Shown piece by piece: positions 1-9,356 of a stretch of 64,000 bases of DNA (positions are counted from its first letter, which is position 1; each line of letters starts with the position of its first letter). Position numbers and translations under genes: made by a program. A model generated the notes under the pieces. That model did not search any database. It saw only the letters and a list, made by a program, of their open reading frames with translations, and was not told the origin of the DNA. Source of the DNA: Pseudoxanthomonas sp. GM95 (GTDB lineage: Bacteria > Pseudomonadota > Gammaproteobacteria > Xanthomonadales > Xanthomonadaceae); contig NZ_FOAX01000002.1 in NCBI RefSeq assembly GCF_900109775.1, positions 434,001-498,000 on the forward strand, in the 5' to 3' direction.

Positions 1-252
1 TCCTACACCGGCGCGCGTGCCACCGACTTCAACGACAGCGTCAACACCTACATGCCGCTGGACGCCTACTCGCTGCTGGGCGCGCACGTGAGCATCGGCA
101 AGGGCCCGTGGACCATCGCGCTGTCCGGTTCCAACCTGACCAACGACGACACCGCCACCAACTACGACGCGGTGGCCTACGGCGCCACGCCGTGGAACGT
201 GTACATCAACCGGCCGCGTACCTTCGTGTTGAGCTTCTCCTACAAGCTGTAA
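1..252 (+). CDS. TonB-dependent receptor, C-terminal fragment (cut by window edge)
   Basis: The frame is open from base 1 to a TAA at 250-252. The last ~83 residues read as the final beta-strands of an outer-membrane TBDR barrel: an alternating Tyr/Leu pattern, a segment resembling 'GSNLTNDDTATNY', and a terminal strand ending Phe-Ser-Tyr-Lys-Leu. TBDR barrels normally end in an aromatic-rich strand for BAM recognition, and the Phe/Tyr residues here fit. The truncation is due to the window edge, not to decay. A strong hairpin follows. The substrate cannot be told from this piece, but the GH3 enzyme directly downstream suggests a glycan. Confidence 0.8.
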   Translation, partial: SYTGARATDFNDSVNTYMPLDAYSLLGAHVSIGKGPWTIALSGSNLTNDDTATNYDAVAYGATPWNVYINRPRTFVLSFSYKL

Positions 253-263
253 GCGCTGCACAA

Positions 264-297
264 GACAAAGCCACCGTCAAACGACGGTGGCTTTGTC
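264..297 (+). terminator. Perfect 15-bp stem terminator hairpin
   Basis: Bases 264-278 pair perfectly with 283-297 around the loop AAAC. It lies 12 bp after the TBDR stop and 36 bp before the GH3 start. The descending arm ends in CTTTGTC with only a weak T-run, so it is either a Rho-independent terminator or an mRNA-end-stabilising hairpin. Confidence 0.75.
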
Positions 298-333
298 GCT
301 TTACGCACCTCCCAGAATTCAAGGTTCGATTCC

Positions 334-2898
334 ATGCCCAAACGTCCGCTGCGCGCCACGCTCTCCCTGCTTGCCTTAGCGCTATGCGCGCCGGCCATCG
401 CTGCCGATCCCGCATCGCGTCCGTGGATGGATGCCAGCAAGCCGGCGGCCGAACGCGCCCGCGCCGTGCTGGCGCAGATGACCACCGAGGAGAAGCTCAA
501 GCTGCTCAACGGCGACGTGGAGCTGGACGACATCGGCACCGGTATCAACCCGTGCATCGGCCATATCGCCGCCAATCCGCGTCTGGGCCTGCCCGAGCTG
601 TGCATGGCCGATGGCCCGGCCGGCGTCAGCAATGGCACCACCGGCGTCACCGTGTTCCCCGCGCCGATGATGACCGCATCGAGCTGGAGCCCGGACCTGT
701 TGTACCGCTACGGCGTGGCGCTGGGCGCCGAGCACGCCGGCAAGCGCCACAACGTGGTGCTGGCACCGACCATCAACATCGCGCGCTCGCCGCGCTGGGG
801 TCGCCTGGCCGAAACCCTGAGCGAAGACCCGCTGCTCACCGCCAAGCTGGGCACGGCGATCATCCAGGGCGTGCAGTCGCACCCGATCATGGCCGACGCC
901 AAGCATTTCGCCGCCTACAACCAGGAAACCGACCGCTTCGGCGACGCGCCCGGTTACAACGCGGTGGACGTGCAGGTGGGCGAACGCGCGCTGCACGAGA
1001 TCTACTACCCGGCGTTCAAGTCGGCGGTGCAGGAGGGCAAGGTCGGCTCGGTGATGTGCGCCTACAACCGCATCAACGGCCACTACGCCTGCGAGAACGC
1101 ACAGACCTTCGGCACGCTACGCAAGGAGTGGGGCTTCGATGGCTTCATCGTGGCCGACTGGTACTTCGGCCACCGCAGCCTGTTGCCTGCGGTGAAGGCG
1201 GGCATGGATATCTCGATGCCCGGCGGCAAGAACCCGTTCGGCTTCGAGGATTTCTACGGCGCGCCGCTGGTGGCCGCGGTGAAAGACGGCAGCGTCACCA
1301 CGTCCGACATCGATGGCATGGCGCTGAACGTGCTCACGCCGATGTTCCGCTTAGGGCTCGTCGACCATCCGCTGCCGCGCGAAGTCAAAGCCGATGTGCG
1401 CACGCCCGAGCACAAGGCTCTGGCGCGCGAGATCGCCGAGCGCGGCACCGTGCTGCTGAAGAACGACCGCGGCGTGCTGCCGCTGTCACCCACGCTCAAG
1501 ACCCTGGCCGTGATCGGTGACGACGCCGGCGCCAATGTCAGCGCGACCGAGCGCTACGGCGGCTTCGTCAACTATCCGGGCATGGAGATCGTGACCCCGC
1601 TCGGCGGCCTGCAGCGCCGCGCGCCGAAGGGCACCACGGTGAAGTATTCGCTCGGCACCGCCGGCATCAAGCCGCTGCCGGTGATGGAGGCCTCCGCGCT
1701 GCAGGGCAAGGGCTGGACCGCGCGTTACTACGCCAACAACGACTTCTCTGGCGCACCGGCTATCACGCGCAGCGAAGCCACCATCGACATGATCGACAAG
1801 GTGCCCGAGACGCTGCCCAAGCCGTTCTCCGCGCGCTGGAATGCGACCCTGGTGCCCAAGGACAGCGGCCTGTATCGCTTCTCGATCACCGGCGGCAGCG
1901 ACCTGCGCCTGTTCGTCGATGGCGTGGAGATCGCCAAGATCTGGAAGCAGAGCTTCAGCGGCACCAGCCATGGCATCGCCCAGCTGACTGCCGGCAAGGC
2001 CGTGCAGCTGCGCGTGGACTACGCCAGCGGCGCGGGCCTGTCGCATCCCGGCGTGCGTCTGGGCTGGGAACCGGCGTCCGATTCGAAGATCGCCGCTGCA
2101 GTTGAAGTGGCACGCAAGGCGGACGTGGCGCTGCTGTTCGTCGGCGACCACGTCTCCGAAGGCATGGACCGCACCTCGCTCGCCTTGCCTGGCGACCAGG
2201 ACGCGCTGATCGCCGCCGTGGCGGCGGTGAATCCCAAGACCGTGGTGGTGCTCAACACCGTCGGCCCGGTGACGATGCCGTGGCTGGGCCAGGTCGCCGG
2301 CGTGGTGCAGGGCTGGTATCCGGGCGAAGAAGCCGGCAATGCGATCGCCGCGGTGCTCTACGGTGACGTGGATGCCACCGGCCGCCTGACCATCACCTTC
2401 CCGCGCGGCGAAGATCATCCGCTGCTGCTGTCCCAGGCGCGCTTCCCCGGCACCAATGCGCAGGCCGATTACGACGACGGCCTGCTGGTGGGCTATCGCG
2501 GTTACCACGCCACCGGCGACACGCCGCTGTTCCCGTTCGGCTACGGTCTGTCGTACACGACCTTCGCGCTGTCGGACTTTGCACTGAAGCCGGTCAGCGG
2601 CCAGCACGTACCCAGTGCACGCGTACGCGTCACCAATACGGGCAAGCGCGCCGGCACCCAGACCGTGCAGCTCTATCTCACCTATCCGGCCAGTGCGGGC
2701 GAACCGCCGCGCCAGCTGGTCGGCTTCGCCCAGGCCACGCTCGCCGCCGGCGCCAGCACCGTGGTCGAGATTTCGGTCAGCGCCGACGCCGGCAAGATCT
2801 GGGACACCGCCGCGAAGGGCTGGATGCAGCCGGCTGGCAGCTATCGCCTGGAAGTGGGTACCTCGTCGGCCGACATCGTGGCGGCGAAGGACTTCTGA
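334..2898 (+). CDS. Secreted glycoside hydrolase family 3 beta-glycosidase with PA14 insert
   Basis: The 854-residue protein opens with a signal peptide of about 23 residues (basic start, Leu/Ala core, ending AIAA). A GH3 N-terminal barrel follows, with the nucleophile region 'GFIVADWYF' placing the catalytic Asp at residue 275. A PA14-like beta-sandwich ('GKGWTARYYANNDFSG', about residues 455-575) interrupts the GH3 C-terminal alpha/beta domain. The acid/base loop 'VSEGMDRTSLALPGDQ' gives Glu609. The end is the usual fibronectin-III-like domain. This architecture is typical of beta-glucosidases and beta-xylosidases that trim oligosaccharides in the periplasm or outside the cell. The exact sugar is not visible. 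The gene sits alone between two hairpins, behind a TBDR. Confidence 0.92.
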   Translation: MPKRPLRATLSLLALALCAPAIAADPASRPWMDASKPAAERARAVLAQMTTEEKLKLLNGDVELDDIGTGINPCIGHIAANPRLGLPELCMADGPAGVSNGTTGVTVFPAPMMTASSWSPDLLYRYGVALGAEHAGKRHNVVLAPTINIARSPRWGRLAETLSEDPLLTAKLGTAIIQGVQSHPIMADAKHFAAYNQETDRFGDAPGYNAVDVQVGERALHEIYYPAFKSAVQEGKVGSVMCAYNRINGHYACENAQTFGTLRKEWGFDGFIVADWYFGHRSLLPAVKAGMDISMPGGKNPFGFEDFYGAPLVAAVKDGSVTTSDIDGMALNVLTPMFRLGLVDHPLPREVKADVRTPEHKALAREIAERGTVLLKNDRGVLPLSPTLKTLAVIGDDAGANVSATERYGGFVNYPGMEIVTPLGGLQRRAPKGTTVKYSLGTAGIKPLPVMEASALQGKGWTARYYANNDFSGAPAITRSEATIDMIDKVPETLPKPFSARWNATLVPKDSGLYRFSITGGSDLRLFVDGVEIAKIWKQSFSGTSHGIAQLTAGKAVQLRVDYASGAGLSHPGVRLGWEPASDSKIAAAVEVARKADVALLFVGDHVSEGMDRTSLALPGDQDALIAAVAAVNPKTVVVLNTVGPVTMPWLGQVAGVVQGWYPGEEAGNAIAAVLYGDVDATGRLTITFPRGEDHPLLLSQARFPGTNAQADYDDGLLVGYRGYHATGDTPLFPFGYGLSYTTFALSDFALKPVSGQHVPSARVRVTNTGKRAGTQTVQLYLTYPASAGEPPRQLVGFAQATLAAGASTVVEISVSADAGKIWDTAAKGWMQPAGSYRLEVGTSSADIVAAKDF

Positions 2899-2905
2899 TC
2901 CATCA

Positions 2906-2938
2906 CCTGCGTGGCTGCCGCGATGGCGGCCACGCAGG
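2906..2938 (+). terminator. Hairpin downstream of GH3 gene
   Basis: The 10-bp arms 2906-2915 and 2929-2938 are exact complements. The intervening bases add a shorter GCCGC/GCGGC inner pairing. It starts 8 bp after the GH3 stop and has no T-run. Confidence 0.6.
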
Positions 2939-3034
2939 GGCTTCATTGATGGCGACATGACCAAGCTGTCAGGGTCATGCCAGCGTCATCTGCGCTTCCT
3001 ACCGTGCGCGGTTTCCGACGGGTAGGGCAGCAGC

Positions 3035-3553
3035 GTGGCCGAGCAGGCGAAGCGTGGCTTGGCACGGATGTTTGCAGAGCAGCGCCCGGTGCTGCGCGGC
3101 TTCTTCGTCCGTCGTGGCGCGCATGAAGAGGCCGAGGACATGGTGCAGGAAACCTATCTTCGCCTGCTGCGCGCGCACCAGTCCCAGGGTGAGGCCATCG
3201 CCAACCCGGAAGCCTATCTCTTCACCGTCGCGCTGAACCTGGCGCGCGAGCAGGCGGTGCGCCGCAGGCGCACGCCGCTGCCGATCGAGGACGTCGAGCA
3301 CATCACTTCGCTGCTGGCCGATGAGGACAGCGTCGAGGATGCGACGGCGCGCGACCAGCGCCGTACGCGCCTGCAAGCGCTGCTGGGCACGCTGCCCGAG
3401 CACACCCGTGCCGTGCTGGTAATGCAGTACCGCGATGGCCTGAGCTACAAGCAGATCGCCGAGCGCATGGGCGTGTCCTCGCACATGGTCAAGAAGCACG
3501 TCACGCGCGGCCTGTCGGTGTGCCGCCAGGCGCTGGCCGGAGATGCGTGGTGA
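3035..3553 (+). CDS. ECF sigma factor, FecI-like
   Basis: The 172-residue protein has the two-domain ECF layout. Sigma region 2 includes 'AEDMVQETYLRLLRAH' (about residues 32-47). Region 4 holds a helix-turn-helix 'GLSYKQIAERMGVSSHMVKKHV' (about residues 136-157). The GTG start at 3035 is preceded by an AGGG at 3024-3027. Its stop overlaps the start of the FecR-like gene as GTGA, so the two are translationally coupled. With the STN-carrying TBDR downstream this forms a FecI/FecR/FecA-type cell-surface signalling triad. In that scheme, ligand binding at the outer membrane releases the sigma factor to transcribe the receptor gene and probably the genes after it. The signal need not be iron; in Xanthomonadaceae such triads also serve carbon or phosphorus compounds. 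Confidence 0.9.
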   Translation: MAEQAKRGLARMFAEQRPVLRGFFVRRGAHEEAEDMVQETYLRLLRAHQSQGEAIANPEAYLFTVALNLAREQAVRRRRTPLPIEDVEHITSLLADEDSVEDATARDQRRTRLQALLGTLPEHTRAVLVMQYRDGLSYKQIAERMGVSSHMVKKHVTRGLSVCRQALAGDAW

Positions 3554-4605
3554 GCGACCTCGATTTCGACCAGGCCACGCTGACCGAACAAGCCGCGCAC
3601 TGGCACGCCTTGCAGCGCGCCGGTGGCCTGAATCCGGTGCAGCAGGCGCGCTTCATGGACTGGCTGGTGGCCACGCCCGAGCACCTGCGCGAATACCTGG
3701 CAGTAGCGCGCGTGGCCAGCGAGCTGGGCGATGCGCTGCGGGCGATGCAGCTGGACGTGGATGCCTTGCTCGATGGCGCGCCTTCGCCCGCACGGACCGA
3801 CAACGTGGTGGCGCTGCCGGCACGTGGGGCCGTGCGCGCGGTGGCACCGCGCAAGCCGCGCCGCGCGTGGCCGCAGGCGCTTGCGGCAGGCGTGGCGCTG
3901 GCCTGCGTGGGCATCACGGCATATCTGGCCTGGCCGCAGACCCGGCATTACGTCGCCGCACACGGTGCACCGCAGCGCTTCGAATTGCCCGACCGCACGG
4001 TGGTGCACCTCAACGCGGAAAGCGCGCTGTCGATGCGTTTCGGGTTGTTCGATCGCAAGGTGACGCTGGAGCGCGGCCAGGCCAGCTTCGTGGTGGCGGT
4101 GGATCGCCGACCGTTCCAGGTACAGGCCGCGGGGCTGCAGGTGCGCGACATCGGCACCACCTTCGATGTATCGCTGCGGCGCGAACAGGCGCGCATCGAC
4201 GTGGCCGAAGGCCAGGTGCACGTGATCGGCGCCGATGGCGATGGCCCGATGCTGGCCGACCTGCATGCCGGCCAGAGCGCGCGCATCGACTACCGCGATG
4301 ACAGTGTCAGTGTGCAGGCGGTCGATGTCGGCGCCATGACCGCCTGGTGGCAGCGCCGCGTCGTGTTCCGCGATGAGCCGTTGCGCGAGGTGGCCGAACA
4401 GTTCAACCGGCTCAATCGCACCCGCCTGCAGCTGGACGATGATGCGGCTGGCGCATTGCGCCTGACCGGCAACCTGCGCGGCGATGACCTGGCTTCGCTG
4501 CGCGCGTTTCTCGATGACCAGCCGACGCTGGTGACGCAGCTGCAAGCGGGCACGTTGCGCGTCGGCACGCGCCACGACGCGCCCGCGGAGCTGCATCGCC
4601 GGTAG
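3550..4605 (+). CDS. FecR-family anti-sigma factor / signal transducer
   Basis: The protein is about 351 residues from the GTG at 3550 (GTG at 3547 is also possible). Its N-terminal cytoplasmic helical domain ('EQAAHWHALQRAGG..QQARFMDWL') matches the FecR N-terminal (DUF4880-like) region. One transmembrane segment follows ('LAAGVALACVGITAYLAW', about residues 117-134), then a periplasmic FecR domain with 'RFELPDRTVVHLNAES' and 'QVRDIGTTFDV'. The C-terminal part ('EPLREVAEQFNRLN') resembles the short STN-type domain that meets the receptor. It should hold the partner sigma factor until the TBDR at 4819 reports ligand. Confidence 0.9.
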   Translation: MSDLDFDQATLTEQAAHWHALQRAGGLNPVQQARFMDWLVATPEHLREYLAVARVASELGDALRAMQLDVDALLDGAPSPARTDNVVALPARGAVRAVAPRKPRRAWPQALAAGVALACVGITAYLAWPQTRHYVAAHGAPQRFELPDRTVVHLNAESALSMRFGLFDRKVTLERGQASFVVAVDRRPFQVQAAGLQVRDIGTTFDVSLRREQARIDVAEGQVHVIGADGDGPMLADLHAGQSARIDYRDDSVSVQAVDVGAMTAWWQRRVVFRDEPLREVAEQFNRLNRTRLQLDDDAAGALRLTGNLRGDDLASLRAFLDDQPTLVTQLQAGTLRVGTRHDAPAELHRR

Positions 4606-4723
4606 CGCATTGCGCATGATTCGACGGCGCGCAATACAGCAGTTGTGCGACAGCGACGTGGCAATGCGCGTGTTGATGTCCCTGCATCGCAGGCCGATGC
4701 GATGTCAAAAAAAATTCATCGAA

Positions 4724-4740
4724 AAACCGGTACCCGGTTT
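4724..4740. promoter_or_regulatory. Inverted repeat AAACCGG-TAC-CCGGTTT upstream of the STN receptor
   Basis: A perfect 7+7 inverted repeat with a 3-bp spacer lies 79 bp before the receptor ATG. An A-tract precedes it (AAAAAAAATTC from 4707). In this GC-rich leader it is the only obvious regulatory signature. It could be an operator or part of the promoter read by the sigma factor encoded upstream. Confidence 0.4.
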
Positions 4741-4818
4741 GTGCCGACGGCGGTCGTAGTTGGGCATGCGCAGACACATTGCGCCGCCCACTCCCCACCG
4801 CCACCCTCGGACTCCACG

Positions 4819-7800
4819 ATGCGCCGCACGCTGTTTCTCTCCATCGCCCTCGCCCTGAATACCCTCACCGCGACCGCACAGGAGGCCACGACGGCCACCG
4901 CCGCGATTCCCTCGCAGCCGCTGGACTACTCGCTCAATGCGCTGTCGCGCCAGACCGGCCTGCAGTTCGTCTACAACGCGCAGCGTGCGGGCAATCCCAC
5001 CGCGCGTGCGATCCCCGCGGGCCTGGCGCCGGAGGAAGGCCTCAAGCAGCTGCTGCAGGGCACCGGCCTGCGCTATCGCTACCTCAACACCAACACGGTG
5101 ACCATCGAAGCCGATGCGTCGGGCACGCCGACGCCTGCCGCGGTGCCGACCGCGCAGCGCGGCGGTCCCGAGGCGCAGGTCGCCAGCGCACCGGTGTCCA
5201 ACAACGTGCAACTACAGGACCTGGACGGCGTGCAGGTAACCGGCAGCTACAGCCGCAGCCTAGAGCAGGCGGTGGACATCAAGCGCGCCAACATCGGTTT
5301 CTCTGATTCCATCGTCGCCACCGACGTGGCCGACTTCCCCGAGCAGAACATCGCCGAAGCCCTGCAGCGCATGCCCGGCGTGGCGATCGAGCGCAACAAG
5401 GGCCTGGGCACCAAGGTCAGCGTGCGCGGCCTGCCGACCGAATACACGATGGTCTCGATCAACGACCTGGCGACCGCCTCGGGCAGCGGAGGGCGCGATG
5501 TGGAGTTCGACATCTTCGCCTCGGAAATCATCCAGCAGGTGACCGTACAGAAGTCGCCGACCGCCGCCGACGAGGAAGGCGGCATCGCCGGCTCGGTCAA
5601 CATCTCCACGGCCAAGCCGTTCGATTACCAGGGCCGCAAGCTGGTGGCCTCGGCCGAGGGCGCCTACAACTCGATCTCCGAAGAGACCGATCCCAAGTTC
5701 GCGTTCCTGGCCAGCGACACCTGGGGCGACTGGGGCGCGCTGGTGTCCTTCGCCACGGCCAAGCGCACCAACCGCACCGACTCGACCTCGGGCATCAACT
5801 TTCGCCCGTTGACGCGCTTCCTGGGCGCCTCGGGCACGCGCAGCAGCCAGGCGGTGGACGTCCTGCAGCGCGACGCCGGCATCACCGTGCAGAACCCCAA
5901 GGACACCGACGAGACCGATCTGCTGGTGTTCCAGGACAAGGTGGGCGATCGCGTCTACGTCAACGACCAGGACAAGTGGGGCGCCACCGCCTCGGTGCAG
6001 TACAAGCCCAGCAACGATTTCAGCCTGAGCTTCGATGCGATGGTGGGCGGCTACGACACCACCGAGGACGAGTACGACGCGGCCGCGTATTCGGCCTCCA
6101 GCCGCAGCACGCTGGAACAGATCTACGACTACGACGCCGAAACCCTGTCCGACTACGGCATCGTGGTGCTGCGCGACGTGGCCTACACCGCGACCCAGCA
6201 TGAGTTCCTGAGCAAGGAACGCATCAACAAGACCGACTACAGCCAGTTCAGCGCCAACCTGGACTGGAAGGGCGACAGCTGGACGCTCGATGGCCTGGTC
6301 GGCTATTCGGGCGCGGAGAAGACGCTGGATTCCTCCAACCTCAAACACGTGGCCTACGCGCCTTCGCGTACGCGCTGGACGGAGAAGAGTGGCGAGACCA
6401 TCCCCAGCAGCAACCCGGCCACCATCGACATGTACAACGCGCCGGACAAGTACCTGTTCGAGGCGTACGAGACCACGCTGGAAAAAGTCAATGACGACAA
6501 GTACGCCGCGCAGCTGAATTTCAGCAAGTCGCTGGACCTGGCCTTCCTGCCGGCGCTGCGTACGCTGAGCTTCGGCGGCCGCTATACCGACAAGACCAAG
6601 GAACGCCAGTACGGCGAGCTGAAGATCACCGGCCCCAGCGCCGGCAGCACCGCGTGGGTCAACACACGCACGCTGGCCGACAATCCGCTGCAGTCCATCG
6701 GCGACATCGTGCCGGGCGGCGGCTACAGCCTGAAAGGGCTGGACTGGGCGATGGTCTCCAACGACTACGCGCGTGACTTCTATCGCTACGACGGCTTCCA
6801 CACGCCGTTCGACGATGGCCAGTACTACAAGGTCGACGAGACGGTGACCGCGCTGTACGGCATGGCCGACTTCGCGTTCGATATCGGCACCGTGCCGGTG
6901 ACGGTCAACGCCGGCACGCGCTATGTCGATACTTCGGTGACCTCGGCTGGCTTCCACCCGGTGCAGAACGCCGACGGCACCACCGGCTACACCGATACGC
7001 CGATCTCCAAGGACGGCAGCTACAAGGACTGGCTGCCCAGCTTCAATGCCACCGCCGAGCTGATGCCCGATCTGCTGCTGCGCGGCGCCGCCTCGAAGGT
7101 GATGATGCGCCCGGCCCTGACCGACATCGCCTACAAGCGCACCGCCAGCTGGAGCTCCTACCGCTACACCGACGGCAACCCGGACCTGAAGCCCACCTAC
7201 GCCAAGCAGTGGGAGGTGGGCCTGGAGAAGTACCTGGACAACGGCGGCCTGCTGGCGGCGTCGTACTTCTACAAGAAGATCGACGGCGTGGTGATCAGCG
7301 CGCTGACCGGCACCGTGCCGGGCGTCACCGTCTACAACGCCAACGGCAGCCTCAACGGCATCTACGACTTCGACGTGTACCAGCCGGTCAACGCGGCGGG
7401 CACGTATGAAGTGGATGGCTGGGAGCTGATCGCGCAGCTGCCGCTGGGCAACTTCCACCCGCTGCTGGAAGGTTTCGGCATCAACGCCAACTACACGATG
7501 CTGGACAGCTCGCTGGCCGGTGAATCGGACCTGGGCGTCAAGACGCCGATGCCAGGACTGGCCGACAAGGTCTACAACTTCACCGCCTACTACGAGAACG
7601 ACCGCTTCGACGCGCGCGTGTCCTACAACCACAAGAGCGAGTACGTGGAATCGATCGGCTACAACCTGTATCCGATCTACCGCGATGCCTACGGCCAGGT
7701 GGATGTGTCGATCGGCTACCGCATCAGCGACAACGTCAAGCTGAGCCTGAAGGGCATCAACATGACCAACGAGGCCACCACCGGCTACACGATGGACCCC

Positions 7801-7866
7801 TCGTTCCCGACCATGTACGAGCTGTCGGGTCGCCGCATCAGCCTGGGCGTGCGCGCCGATTTCTGA
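4819..7866 (+). CDS. TonB-dependent transducer with N-terminal STN signalling domain
   Basis: I chose the ATG at 4819 because it opens a clean signal peptide ('MRRTLFLSIALALNTLTATAQ'); the frame upstream is also open but shows no coding character. The 1015-residue product has an STN domain at about residues 32-95 ('QPLDYSLNALSRQTGLQFVYNAQ'). A linker and a plug domain follow ('FPEQNIAEALQRMPGVAIERNKGLGTKVSVRGLP'), then a large 22-stranded-type barrel ending 'RRISLGVRADF', with the aromatic terminal residue. The STN domain is the part that contacts a FecR protein, consistent with the FecI/FecR pair directly upstream. Two secreted phosphoesterase-type enzymes follow on the same strand and may supply its ligand. 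Confidence 0.93.
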   Translation: MRRTLFLSIALALNTLTATAQEATTATAAIPSQPLDYSLNALSRQTGLQFVYNAQRAGNPTARAIPAGLAPEEGLKQLLQGTGLRYRYLNTNTVTIEADASGTPTPAAVPTAQRGGPEAQVASAPVSNNVQLQDLDGVQVTGSYSRSLEQAVDIKRANIGFSDSIVATDVADFPEQNIAEALQRMPGVAIERNKGLGTKVSVRGLPTEYTMVSINDLATASGSGGRDVEFDIFASEIIQQVTVQKSPTAADEEGGIAGSVNISTAKPFDYQGRKLVASAEGAYNSISEETDPKFAFLASDTWGDWGALVSFATAKRTNRTDSTSGINFRPLTRFLGASGTRSSQAVDVLQRDAGITVQNPKDTDETDLLVFQDKVGDRVYVNDQDKWGATASVQYKPSNDFSLSFDAMVGGYDTTEDEYDAAAYSASSRSTLEQIYDYDAETLSDYGIVVLRDVAYTATQHEFLSKERINKTDYSQFSANLDWKGDSWTLDGLVGYSGAEKTLDSSNLKHVAYAPSRTRWTEKSGETIPSSNPATIDMYNAPDKYLFEAYETTLEKVNDDKYAAQLNFSKSLDLAFLPALRTLSFGGRYTDKTKERQYGELKITGPSAGSTAWVNTRTLADNPLQSIGDIVPGGGYSLKGLDWAMVSNDYARDFYRYDGFHTPFDDGQYYKVDETVTALYGMADFAFDIGTVPVTVNAGTRYVDTSVTSAGFHPVQNADGTTGYTDTPISKDGSYKDWLPSFNATAELMPDLLLRGAASKVMMRPALTDIAYKRTASWSSYRYTDGNPDLKPTYAKQWEVGLEKYLDNGGLLAASYFYKKIDGVVISALTGTVPGVTVYNANGSLNGIYDFDVYQPVNAAGTYEVDGWELIAQLPLGNFHPLLEGFGINANYTMLDSSLAGESDLGVKTPMPGLADKVYNFTAYYENDRFDARVSYNHKSEYVESIGYNLYPIYRDAYGQVDVSIGYRISDNVKLSLKGINMTNEATTGYTMDPSFPTMYELSGRRISLGVRADF

Positions 7867-7887
7867 GCGCTTGCGCGAAGTGATGCG

Positions 7888-7916
7888 CCGCTGCCCGCGT
7901 GTGAGGCGGGCAGCGG
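7888..7916 (+). terminator. Hairpin after the STN receptor gene
   Basis: Arms 7888-7898 and 7906-7916 form an 11-bp perfect stem around a 7-base loop, starting 22 bp after the receptor stop. There is no T-run, so it may end the receptor transcript only partly before the phosphoesterase genes. Confidence 0.65.
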
Positions 7917-7970
7917 TCCTGCGCTGGCGCGACACGCGTGCGCCAGCGGGTTGACCAAGAGGAACCCCCG

Positions 7971-9356
7971 ATGCGATTGATCCCCACGGTGCCTGCGCTG
8001 GCACTGCTGCTCCTGGCATGCCCGCTACGGGCCACCGCCCAGGACGAAGGCCGCCAGTGGCTGGCCGGCGACCACCACGTCCACAGCGAGTGGAGCGTGG
8101 ACTGGGACCGCAGCACCACGCCGCCCACGCCGATCCGCGGTGGCGATTCCAGGTACAGCCGCACCCGCAATGCGCAGGAAGCGGCGGCCAACGGGCTGGT
8201 GTGGATGGTGCATACCGACCACGGCGGTCCGGGCCATTCGCGGGTGACGCGCGACCTGGCCTGGCCGGAACTGCTGAAGGCCCGCAAGGCGGTGCCTGGC
8301 GTCATCCAGTTCCACGGCATGGAGTTCAACGTGCCGGCGGGCGAACACGCCTCCCTGATCATCGCGCCGGGTGCGGCCGAGCGCGAACAGGAGTACGTGA
8401 TCGAGCGCGACTACAGCCGCGGCGAAACGCTGGTGGAAGGCGAGCGCGACGATGGCCAGCTGATGCTCGATGCGCTGGCGCACATGAAGGCGCTGGCGCC
8501 GCAGCCGCTGGTGTTCATCAACCATCCCTCGCGCACCGCCACGGGCATGGGCCAGTGGGGCGAGGTGGAGCCCGATGAGCTGCGTAGCTGGCACGATGCC
8601 GCGCCGACCGTGCTGGTCGGCTTCGAGGGCGCGCCCGGCCACCAGGCGTCGGCGACCGATCGCGGCCTGTATCGCAATGCGCCGGCGCGCGCGCTGGGTG
8701 GCTTCGACCAGATGACCACGCAGGTCGGCGGCGCATGGGACCAGCTGCTCGCGCAGGGCAGGCGGTTCTGGATCACCGCCACGTCCGATTCGCACGTCAA
8801 CCAGCGCGATGGCGGCAGCGACTTCGATCCGGGCCAGTACAGCAAGACCTACGTGTGGGCGCGGCCCGAGGCCGGCGATGTGATGGACGGGCTGCGCGAA
8901 GGACGCATCTTTGCCGTCACCGGAGACCTCATTGATCGACTGGAACTGACCGTCAGCTCCGTCGGCGATGCCGGGGCCAGCGCCACGATGGGCGAGCGCC
9001 TGGCCCTCAAGCCGGGCAAGACGATGCGCGTACAACTGCGCGTGCGCCAGCCCGACGCGCCCAATGCGCACGGGCAGCGTCCCGCGCTGGATCACGTCGA
9101 ACTGATCGTCGGCAGCGCCGACGCCGCGGGCAACCCTGCGATGCAGACCAAGCGCTTCGCCGCGACCGACTGGCAGCGTGACGGCGCGTGGCTCACGGTG
9201 CGCTGGGAACTGCCAGTGCCGGCCAGCGGCGGCTTCGTCCGCGCGCGCGGCAGCAGCACGGCCGAGGTCACGCCGCTGGCAGACGTGCCGGGCGAGGACC
9301 CGTGGCAGGACCTGTGGTTCTATTCCAACCCGGTCTTCGTCGGGGCCGAAGGCTGA
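7971..9356 (+). CDS. Secreted PHP-fold metallohydrolase (CehA/McbA-like)
   Basis: The 461-residue protein has a signal peptide ending 'LRATAQ'. Metal-ligand motifs of the PHP superfamily appear in order: 'AGDHHVHSEWS' (HxH), 'MVHTDHGG', 'FHGMEFN', 'FINHPSR' and 'ATSDSHVN'. The C-terminal ~100 residues look like a beta-rich accessory domain. PHP proteins usually hydrolyse phosphoesters, and the CehA subgroup includes esterases for aryl carbamates, so the bond cleaved is not certain. The ATG at 7971 has a GAGGA ribosome-binding site at 7960-7964. The stop overlaps the start of the next gene by one base (TGATG), so the two are co-translated. Confidence 0.8.
   Translation: MRLIPTVPALALLLLACPLRATAQDEGRQWLAGDHHVHSEWSVDWDRSTTPPTPIRGGDSRYSRTRNAQEAAANGLVWMVHTDHGGPGHSRVTRDLAWPELLKARKAVPGVIQFHGMEFNVPAGEHASLIIAPGAAEREQEYVIERDYSRGETLVEGERDDGQLMLDALAHMKALAPQPLVFINHPSRTATGMGQWGEVEPDELRSWHDAAPTVLVGFEGAPGHQASATDRGLYRNAPARALGGFDQMTTQVGGAWDQLLAQGRRFWITATSDSHVNQRDGGSDFDPGQYSKTYVWARPEAGDVMDGLREGRIFAVTGDLIDRLELTVSSVGDAGASATMGERLALKPGKTMRVQLRVRQPDAPNAHGQRPALDHVELIVGSADAAGNPAMQTKRFAATDWQRDGAWLTVRWELPVPASGGFVRARGSSTAEVTPLADVPGEDPWQDLWFYSNPVFVGAEG

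Noticed and set aside
1..252. Possible TBDR pseudogene
   Set aside because: The frame is intact to its stop; truncation is explained by the window edge.
248..260. TGTAAGCGCTGCA as a LacI operator
   Set aside because: One base short of the palindrome, overlaps the stop codon of the receptor gene and has no promoter or regulator nearby.
5260..8019. A 919-codon open frame opposite the STN receptor
   Set aside because: Low-complexity Val/Gly/Arg/His translation, typical antisense shadow of a GC-rich TBDR gene.
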